Below, piece by piece: positions 5,932 to 10,829 of a stretch of DNA of 10,829 bases. Position 1 is the stretch's first letter; every line of letters begins with the position of its first letter. The position numbers and the translations under genes are program-made. This DNA is from an uncultured Chloroflexota bacterium (GTDB lineage: Bacteria > Chloroflexota > Anaerolineae > Aggregatilineales > Phototrophicaceae). The DNA is taken from positions 1 to 10,829 of the forward strand of contig CALKIA010000404.1 in NCBI GenBank assembly GCA_937988705.1, in the 5' to 3' direction. The notes beneath the pieces were generated by a model. That model did no database searches. It was not told the origin of the DNA and saw only the letters and a list, made by a program, of their open reading frames with translations.

Positions 5932-7664
5932 GCTTTCCCCCTCCCAGCGATCCACTGCTCAAAGGTTGCGAGTGTCCAGGTGTTGATGACCTGTGCCGCC
6001 GTTAGCCACGCGCGCCGCGCCGTGAGGATGCCATAGCGCAGGTTGTCCATATCGGCTTCGCTGTGCGCATCGGTGTCGATGGCGATCCAGATGCCGAGTT
6101 CGGCAGCGCGGCGGGCGAGCGAGGCTTCAAGGTCGAGGCGGTGCGGGTTGGCGTTGATTTCCAGCGCTATCCCACTGGCCTGCGCGGCGGCGAACACGGC
6201 GTCCATGTCGAGATCCGCCGGGTCGCGCTCGTTGACCAACTGCCCGCGCGGGTGGCCGATCAGATCGACGTGGGGATTGCGAATGGCGTTGAGCAGCCGC
6301 GCCGTGACCTGTTCGCGCGGTTGGCGTAAGCCCACATGCAGCGAGGCGACCACGAAATCCAACTGGGCGAGCACCTCATCCGGGTAGTCGAGATCGCCAT
6401 CCGCTTTGATTTCCAATTCGACGCCGTGAAAGACGCGAAACGGGCGCATTTCGGCATCCACGCGGCGGATTTCCTCCTGCTGCGCGAGCAGGCGTTCCAC
6501 GCTCAGGCCGTTGGCGATGGTCGCGTTTTTTGAGTGGTCGGTGATGCAGATGTATTCGCGGCCACGCTTCAGCGCCGCGTCGGCCATTTCGCGGATGGAG
6601 AGCTTGCCGTCGCTCCACGTGGTGTGCATGTGCAAATCAGCGCGAATGTCGTCGATGGTGATGAGTGTGGGAATCTGGTTGGCCTGCGCCGCTTCAATTT
6701 CGCCCCAATCCTCGCGGATTTCCGGCGGCACCCACTGCAAGCCGAGGAATGCGTACAAGGCTTCTTCCGTATCGAACAGCAGCGGATCGCCACCACTGAC
6801 CGGAGTCAATGCGTGCTCATTGAGCGAGTAGCCCTGCTGCAGCGCCAGTTCACGCGTATGGATGTTGTGCGCCTGTGACCCGCCAAAATATTGGATGGCT
6901 GTGCCCCAGCGTTCTGGCACCAGAATGCGCAAATCCACCTGCAAGCCGCTGTGCGTTTCGATGCTGCTCTTGGTGTCGCCGTGACCGAGCACGCGGGAAA
7001 CTTCCGGCAGGGTGACGAACGTATCCATGATGGGCTTGGGTTCGTAGCTGGCGATGAGCAGATCAACATCGCCGATGGTCGGCCGGCCACGGCGGATGCT
7101 CCCGGCAATTTCGCCTTTGAGCACGCCGGGGAGCGCCATGAGGCGGCTGAGGATCGATTCGGCGGTGGGCAAGGCGTCGCCGAGGCGGATGCGGGTATTG
7201 GCCGCGCGCCGCTTGTACGATTCGATGCCTTCGAGGATTTTGGCCTCGGATTTCGCGCCCATGCCCGCCATATCCCGCAGCTTGCCCTCGGTGGCGGCGG
7301 TTTCCAGCGCGGCGAGCGTGGTGATGCCCGCGTCCCAGAATTGCTTGGCCTTCTTGGGGCCGACGCCGTTGACGTGCAAAATCTCGACCACGCCGGGCGG
7401 CACTTCTTCAGCCAGCCGGTTGTAGAAATCTAGCTGCCCCGTTTCGAGGATTTCGGTCAGCTTTTCCGCGATGATCTTGCCGACAAAGGGGATATTTTCG
7501 AGTTCCCCATCGGCAGCAATGGCGCGCACATCCCGCGGCAGTTCGCGGATCGCGCCGGCGACGTTGCGGTACGCCATGACGCGGTGAATGATTTCGCCTT
7601 TGATTTGCAACATATCGGCAATTGTATCGAACAAGTCCGCGATCTCACGGTTGGTCAGCGCCAT
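5928..7664 (-). CDS. polX: DNA polymerase X family protein with PHP nuclease domain
   Basis: PolX fills short gaps during base excision repair, and its PHP domain provides Mn-dependent 3'-5' exonuclease/3'-end processing. The product is 578 residues (B. subtilis PolX is 570). Residues 1-80 form the N-terminal helical domain, and helix-hairpin-helix motifs occur at 55-65 (ENIPFVGKIIA) and 96-106 (LHVNGVGPKKA). The polymerase core has GSIRRG (188-193) and the metal-binding Asp pair in GDVDLL (198-203) with the third Asp at D244. The PHP domain (from 340) has DLHMHTTWSDG (343-353), TDHS (375-378), H443, GHPRG (470-474) and TDAH (531-534), so its metal ligands appear intact. The start is the ATG at 7662-7664; an open frame reaches 7733, but it runs through a TATAAT promoter box and lacks homology. 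AGGGA precedes the chosen start closely. This is the first gene of the polX-SH3b-ligA operon, with a 4-base overlap to the second. Confidence 0.96.
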   Translation of the reverse strand: MALTNREIADLFDTIADMLQIKGEIIHRVMAYRNVAGAIRELPRDVRAIAADGELENIPFVGKIIAEKLTEILETGQLDFYNRLAEEVPPGVVEILHVNGVGPKKAKQFWDAGITTLAALETAATEGKLRDMAGMGAKSEAKILEGIESYKRRAANTRIRLGDALPTAESILSRLMALPGVLKGEIAGSIRRGRPTIGDVDLLIASYEPKPIMDTFVTLPEVSRVLGHGDTKSSIETHSGLQVDLRILVPERWGTAIQYFGGSQAHNIHTRELALQQGYSLNEHALTPVSGGDPLLFDTEEALYAFLGLQWVPPEIREDWGEIEAAQANQIPTLITIDDIRADLHMHTTWSDGKLSIREMADAALKRGREYICITDHSKNATIANGLSVERLLAQQEEIRRVDAEMRPFRVFHGVELEIKADGDLDYPDEVLAQLDFVVASLHVGLRQPREQVTARLLNAIRNPHVDLIGHPRGQLVNERDPADLDMDAVFAAAQASGIALEINANPHRLDLEASLARRAAELGIWIAIDTDAHSEADMDNLRYGILTARRAWLTAAQVINTWTLATFEQWIAGRGKA

Positions 7665-7700
7665 TTGTCCCTGCCTATTAGAACCTCTGTTCAGGAAATA

Positions 7701-7729
7701 ATTATACTTCATGAGCGAATTTGGGGAAA
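7701..7729 (-). promoter_or_regulatory. Probable promoter of the polX operon
   Basis: A perfect TATAAT lies on the minus strand at 7706-7701. The hexamer 17 bases upstream, TTTCCC (7729-7724), is a poor -35. Transcription would begin near 7694, about 30 bases before the chosen polX start, which supports that start. Confidence 0.6.
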
Positions 7730-7779
7730 GCATGCCGCGCTTTTCGTCCGATCTTCCTATGGTTTAGGGAGTGCTTGCA

Positions 7780-7848
7780 GCGGACGCAATGAATTGCGTC
7801 CCTACACAAACACCGCTTTCTCGTAGGGACGCGATTTATCGCGTCCGC
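7780..7848. repeat. Inverted pair of 26-bp palindromes (REP/BIME-like) in a divergent intergenic region
   Basis: Unit A (7780-7805) holds the stem GGACGCAAT/ATTGCGTCC followed by CTAC. Unit B (7823-7848) is the same unit in reverse orientation, beginning GTAG, with the stem GGACGCGAT/ATCGCGTCC. The reverse complement of B matches A at 23 of 26 positions. Two of the three differences (unit positions 9 and 16) form a compensated pair, A-T in one and G-C in the other; the third is in the loop. A 17-base spacer separates them. The element lies in the 345-base gap between polX and the epimerase gene (7665-8009). Apart from it and the promoter boxes, I see nothing coding in that gap. Confidence 0.8.
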
Positions 7849-7965
7849 AAAAGGCCACAACCGACTTGTAAACCGTGTTTAGTGTGTTTTGTGCACTTAC
7901 CGATGCATCTTGCCGCCTACCACTGGACTGCCGTTAGGTTTCGCGCTCTTTCCCCTAAAATGGGG

Positions 7966-7971
7966 TATGCT
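7966..7971 (+). promoter_or_regulatory. Possible -10 box of the epimerase gene
   Basis: TATGCT lies 38 bases before the GTG start, and no convincing -35 box stands 16-18 bases upstream. The support is its sequence context: TATGCT is followed by TGCGCAATTA, almost as in the much stronger trp promoter at 10195-10212. Confidence 0.3.
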
Positions 7972-8009
7972 ATGCGCAATTAGCGAGACTTATTGAGAGG
8001 ACGCCCCGC

Positions 8010-8918
8010 GTGAACGTCGTCGCACTGGAAAATGAATTCTGGCAGGTGGGCATTTTACCGGAAACAGGGGCCTCGACTGCGTATGGGCGGGTGCGGGTAG
8101 GTGCGGATTGGGTCGATCTCATGCGGCCGACTGCGCCCGAGGACTATGGCAATTCGAGCAAGGCGGCGAATTTTGTCATGCTGCCGTGGTGCAACCGCAT
8201 CCGCGACGGCGTGCTGCGTTTCAATGGACAGACCTACCAGATGCGCACGGAAAAAGACGATGGCACGGCGCGGCATGGCGATGTGCGCAAGCGCGGGTGG
8301 CAGGTCGAGAGCCAGAGCTACCAACATGTGTACCTGACCCTCGCCTCGGCGGACTATGCCGATATGAACTACCCGTTCAAGTTTTCGGCGCGGGCGGAAT
8401 ACGCGCTGGAAGGGCGGGATTTTGTGTGGCGGCTGACGCTCAAGAATGAGGATACGCGCCCGATGCCGGGGGGCTTCGGCTTTCACCCGTATTTCGTGCG
8501 TCCCGAAGTCGAACCGCTGGTGATGGTGCCGTGCTCGGCGCAGTTTAATCTCGTGAATTACCTCGCCGAGACCGGCCCCGTGCTGCTGACCAATCGCCTC
8601 AATTTTCAGCAGCCGCGCGCGTTGGGCAATGATGAGATCAACGACGTACTAACGGGACGCATGGTCGACGCACCCGCGTTTATGCAATTCCCCGCATGGA
8701 ATGTCGGCTTGCTCATGCGCGCCGATCCGATTTACCGCCACCTGCTGCTGTACGCACCCGTGCAACAGCCATTCTTCGCGCTTGAACCGATGACGAACGT
8801 CAATGACGGGTTCAATCTGCTGGCGAAGGGCATCGACGAATCCGGCGTGTTCACGCTGCAACCGGGCGAATCGCAGGCGGGCGAGGTACGGCTGGAGATG
8901 GTGACGACGAGTCCGTGA
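8010..8918 (+). CDS. Aldose 1-epimerase (galactose mutarotase-like) family protein
   Basis: Proteins of this family interconvert alpha and beta anomers of hexoses in the cytoplasm, acting on substrates such as galactose or glucose. The 302-residue length fits. Visible family elements are NRIRDG (62-67) with the sugar-binding Arg, H89 in ARHGD (87-91), and GFGFHPYF (155-162) with the likely catalytic acid His159. FFALEPMTN (255-263) carries the likely catalytic base Glu259, and NDGFNLL (265-271) follows. There is no signal peptide. Translation starts at a GTG (8010-8012) with GAGAGG (7995-8000) nine bases upstream. It stands alone: the gene before it is divergent and the next is convergent, so context does not name the sugar. 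Members of this fold also include glucose-6-phosphate epimerases and proteins of unknown substrate, so the specific activity is inferred. Confidence 0.9.
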   Translation: MNVVALENEFWQVGILPETGASTAYGRVRVGADWVDLMRPTAPEDYGNSSKAANFVMLPWCNRIRDGVLRFNGQTYQMRTEKDDGTARHGDVRKRGWQVESQSYQHVYLTLASADYADMNYPFKFSARAEYALEGRDFVWRLTLKNEDTRPMPGGFGFHPYFVRPEVEPLVMVPCSAQFNLVNYLAETGPVLLTNRLNFQQPRALGNDEINDVLTGRMVDAPAFMQFPAWNVGLLMRADPIYRHLLLYAPVQQPFFALEPMTNVNDGFNLLAKGIDESGVFTLQPGESQAGEVRLEMVTTSP

Positions 8919-8958
8919 TCGCCCGTGTTTCAACCAGATTGGGTATTCCAGCTAACAC

Positions 8959-10017
8959 CTAATCTGTGATATCGACAAAGGGATTGGGGCTCGCCGGATC
9001 AAGGCCGAGCGTCATAGCCATCGCTTCTGTGCTTCGGTCGGTCAAAAATTCGACCCAGAGCGGAAAGTGATCGGAGATACGAAATGACATTTCATTGGCG
9101 CTGAGTTCTTTGAAGACCGCGCCGGTGAAGTCAATCGCCCCGGCTCGCCCTTGACTGAGCAAACCGAAGTCGTCACGAAACCAAGCGATCTGGTCGTAAT
9201 GTTTCGCCTTCGTACCGAAGGTCGACTTTACGTTTTGAATTGCTTCTGGAACCCAGAGACCGACTTTCAGGAGTTCCTGAAACAGGATGTTGTCCTGCGT
9301 CCGCTCGTTGATATTAAAATCGCCCAACAGGATGAGGTTGGTCTCTTCTGCACCATCGACCTGAGCACGATCTCTAATCTCTTTGGCAACATAGGTCGCC
9401 AAGTTGCGGATTTCCTCAAGGCGATCTTGTTCTACCTTGCCGTAACGAATGTGGACGGTGAGAAGCGCAAAGTGCTCATCGGCCGCCTGAAAGCCAACGA
9501 TGTACGGCGTTCGGTCGAACTGGACTGCGGGCGTTTCTTGTTCTGACGCTGGTGAGCCATCTGCTGTCAACGCTGGCAGGACACGGGGAGGCAGCACAAT
9601 TTCGCCAGCCAAACCCGACGGGATGACGCGGCGTTTGTCGTAAAGATAGGCAAGCCGTTCTGAGTTACCTTTTTCTCCGCCGCTGACATCGCTCATGATG
9701 ACGCCCCAATTTGGCCCGAGAAATTCGTTGAGCAGCAGACGCAGGCCGCGTGTATCGCGTTTCACCTCTTGGATGGCCACCACATCGAAACGACGGATGA
9801 TCTCGGCGATGAGCGCCAATGCACGTAAGTTGCGCTTCGGGCTGCCCTTGTTTTCATCCCATTGGTTGTAGCAGTTGCTGAAGCCCCGAATATTCCAAGT
9901 ACCAACAAGGATATTGTGATCGGTACGGCGTGGGGGCAGGTCGGCACCGTCGAGCCGCCGCCGCAAACGAACAATGTCGTTGATCGTGCTTGCAGGATAT
10001 TTTCGATAAGTATTCAT
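8959..10017 (-). CDS. Endonuclease/exonuclease/phosphatase (DNase I-like) family protein
   Basis: The 352-residue protein belongs to the metal-dependent EEP superfamily, which includes ExoIII, DNase I and inositol phosphatases. All motifs are present in order: WNIRGF (41-46) with Asn42, AIQEVK (81-86) with metal ligand Glu84, LLTVHIRYG (185-193) with His189, and LLGDFNI (230-236) with Asp233 and Asn235. YDQIAWF (274-280) and SDHFPLW (315-321) follow, the latter with the Asp316-His317 catalytic pair. No signal peptide or membrane helix is seen, so it should act in the cytoplasm. Residues 1-36 (with RLRRRLDGADLPPRR at 17-31) form a basic extension before the catalytic fold, and about 20 residues follow it. 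GGAG lies some six to seven bases before the ATG. The gene is AT-richer than the epimerase beside it. Its substrate (DNA, RNA or a phosphoester) cannot be told from sequence. Confidence 0.9.
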   Translation of the reverse strand: MNTYRKYPASTINDIVRLRRRLDGADLPPRRTDHNILVGTWNIRGFSNCYNQWDENKGSPKRNLRALALIAEIIRRFDVVAIQEVKRDTRGLRLLLNEFLGPNWGVIMSDVSGGEKGNSERLAYLYDKRRVIPSGLAGEIVLPPRVLPALTADGSPASEQETPAVQFDRTPYIVGFQAADEHFALLTVHIRYGKVEQDRLEEIRNLATYVAKEIRDRAQVDGAEETNLILLGDFNINERTQDNILFQELLKVGLWVPEAIQNVKSTFGTKAKHYDQIAWFRDDFGLLSQGRAGAIDFTGAVFKELSANEMSFRISDHFPLWVEFLTDRSTEAMAMTLGLDPASPNPFVDITD

Positions 10018-10125
10018 GTTTCACTCCACTCAATTTCCTAAGTTCAACGATCACTATTGGAAAGGACAGCGGACTTTGATTTCGATGTCGCTTGCTATCG
10101 AGTGCAATTACTCTTAACTCATTCT

Positions 10126-10131
10126 ATTATA
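10126..10131 (-). promoter_or_regulatory. Possible -10 box of the EEP gene
   Basis: TATAAT on the minus strand lies 109 bases before the EEP start codon, back to back with the trp promoter. A TAGACC hexamer 19 bases upstream is the best -35 candidate. The stretch 10018-10171 shows no coding potential besides this. Confidence 0.4.
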
Positions 10132-10171
10132 GGCCATTCGCGAAGGTGACGGTCTACGGACTGCGAATTGC

Positions 10172-10200
10172 TTGACACGTTTTTAGATTGTCGCTATGCT
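10172..10200 (+). promoter_or_regulatory. Sigma-70-type promoter of the trp operon
   Basis: TTGACA (10172-10177) and TATGCT (10195-10200) are separated by exactly 17 bases, a perfect -35 and a near-consensus -10. Initiation is expected near 10207, just ahead of the T-box leader. Confidence 0.85.
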
Positions 10201-10259
10201 GGTGCGCAATTACACACATTACAACAGCGTCGATCCAGACGAGTACACATTAAAGCGGT

Positions 10260-10505
10260 GTCACAGAGAGTCGCCCAGAGCTGAGAGGGCGGTACACGCG
10301 CAGATGTCGAATGGACTGGGGAGCTGTGACGGCGAACAGGCTCACTAAGTAGCGGTCACCGGGAGAGCGCACCCGTTATCAAGGCGCGGAGTATCGGCGT
10401 AACTGCCCGTACTCTTGAGAGTGGTCGTTTTCGCCTCGGCGAAAATGACAAACAAGGTGGCACCACGGGAACCCCTTCTCGTCCTTGACGCGGGAAGGGG
10501 TTTTT
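10260..10505 (+). promoter_or_regulatory. Tryptophan T-box riboswitch (leader of trpE)
   Basis: The leader senses uncharged tRNA-Trp. The base of Stem I is a perfect 7-bp helix, GTCACAG (10260-10266) with CTGTGAC (10324-10330), followed by AGAG. The specifier UGG (10312-10314) sits in the usual GAA-codon-A context. A 12-bp hairpin with one G-U pair (10424-10435 with 10438-10449) fits Stem III, right before the T-box AAGGTGGCACCACGG (10454-10468). In the bulge, UGGC (10458-10461) can pair with the tRNA 3' end: the C matches the G73 discriminator known for bacterial tRNA-Trp. AAGG (10454-10457) can pair with CCTT (10474-10477) as antiterminator, which competes with the terminator stem. Stem I is only 71 bases, and I cannot assign the canonical distal AG-bulge and terminal-loop motifs. 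The specifier, the bulge and the downstream trpE all point to tryptophan. Confidence 0.93.
10472..10505 (+). terminator. Regulated intrinsic terminator of the T-box leader
   Basis: CCCCTTCTCG (10472-10481) pairs with CGGGAAGGGG (10491-10500), with one G-U pair, and five T follow directly at 10501-10505. Its 5' arm overlaps the antiterminator partner, so the two structures exclude each other. It should stop transcription when tRNA-Trp is charged. Confidence 0.92.
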
Positions 10506-10546
10506 ATTTGCGTCGATCCCGGCGCGAAAGAGTGGAGACACCAACC

Positions 10547-10829
10547 ATGACCTTGACGTATCCGCAAGTCCGTTCCGACATTCTGCCGAGCCGTGAACAA
10601 GTGCATACCTTGTTCGGGCAGGGCGATCTCGTCCCCGTGTACAAAACCCAGCTCGCCGATCTCGAAACGCCTGTGTCCGTCTACCTCAAACTCACGCAGA
10701 TGGGGGAAGTTTCTTTCCTGCTGGAAAGCGTGGAAGGTGGCGAACAGGTCGGGCGTTATTCCTTCCTCGGCGTGAACCCCAAGGGCGTGATCACCGTGAA
10801 AGACGGCCAGATCACGCGCACCTATTACG
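10547..10829 (+). CDS. trpE: Anthranilate synthase component I, N-terminal part (runs off window)
   Basis: TrpE converts chorismate to anthranilate with ammonia supplied by the TrpG amidotransferase, the first committed step of tryptophan synthesis. Only 94 residues lie in the window. They contain the N-terminal signature of TrpE: LETPVSVYLKL (39-49), SFLLESVEGG (56-65) and GRYSFLG (69-75). LLES (58-61) is the tryptophan-binding segment that confers feedback inhibition in characterised TrpE proteins, so the enzyme is probably inhibited by its product as well as controlled by the T-box. GGAG (10534-10537) stands nine bases before the ATG. The T-box leader favours TrpE over the related PabB or 2-amino-2-desoxyisochorismate synthase. 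The chorismate-binding catalytic domain is outside the window. Confidence 0.96.
   Translation, partial: MTLTYPQVRSDILPSREQVHTLFGQGDLVPVYKTQLADLETPVSVYLKLTQMGEVSFLLESVEGGEQVGRYSFLGVNPKGVITVKDGQITRTYY

Noticed and set aside
6891..7433. 180-residue plus-strand open frame
   Set aside because: It lies wholly antisense to the polX catalytic region and has no recognisable motif.
7665..7733. N-terminal extension of PolX by 23 residues
   Set aside because: The extension would be encoded across a perfect TATAAT box, and PolX homologues begin near MALTNREIADLF.
7780..7848. Palindrome pair as a CRISPR repeat unit
   Set aside because: Only two units, in inverted rather than direct orientation, with a 17-base spacer and no cas genes.
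7771..7983. 70-residue plus-strand open frame between polX and the epimerase gene
   Set aside because: It runs through the palindrome pair, has no ribosome binding site and resembles no protein I know. Treated as noncoding.

Overview
The window looks like chromosomal DNA from a GC-rich bacterium, most likely a Chloroflexota member. The reasons are a T-box-controlled trpE, a full-length bacterial PolX with a PHP domain, a class of small paralogous proteins I associate with Chloroflexota, and short palindromes ending in CTAC. The phylum call is inference from memory and not proven by the sequence. No rRNA, tRNA, CRISPR array or intact insertion sequence was found.

Layout. Positions 1-245 hold the C-terminus of a tyrosine-recombinase-like protein that keeps the Arg and Tyr but has lost the catalytic histidines. 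A visibly AT-richer orphan seven-helix membrane protein (317-949, minus) follows, then a hairpin repeat (1024-1049) and an RlmI-type 23S rRNA cytosine methyltransferase (1082-2269, minus). On the plus strand lie two tandem paralogous small proteins of unknown function (2437-2865 and 2894-3325). The second meets ligA tail to tail; their stop codons overlap inside a perfect 22-bp palindrome.

The minus strand from 7664 down to 3322 is a compact three-gene operon: polX (DNA polymerase X with PHP nuclease), a membrane-anchored SH3b protein, and ligA (NAD-dependent DNA ligase). polX and the SH3b gene overlap as ATGA, and the SH3b stop codon lies in the ligA ribosome binding site. Gap-filling polymerase, 3'-end processing and nick sealing are thus co-expressed, with an unexplained membrane protein between them. 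A perfect TATAAT lies upstream of polX.

The divergent gap 7665-8009 contains a pair of 26-bp palindromes in inverted orientation. Their differences are base-pair compensated, as in a REP/BIME-like element. An aldose 1-epimerase-family gene (8010-8918, plus) follows, then an endonuclease/exonuclease/phosphatase-family protein (8959-10017, minus).

The right end carries the start of a tryptophan operon: a near-consensus sigma-70 promoter (10172-10200), a T-box riboswitch with a UGG specifier and a UGGC acceptor-binding bulge, an intrinsic terminator, and trpE, which runs off the window. Uncharged tRNA-Trp should release the terminator, and tryptophan should also inhibit the TrpE protein through its LLES site. 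The strongest candidates for something new are the polX-SH3b-ligA operon, the covarying palindrome pair, the palindromic stop-codon junction and the paralogous pair.
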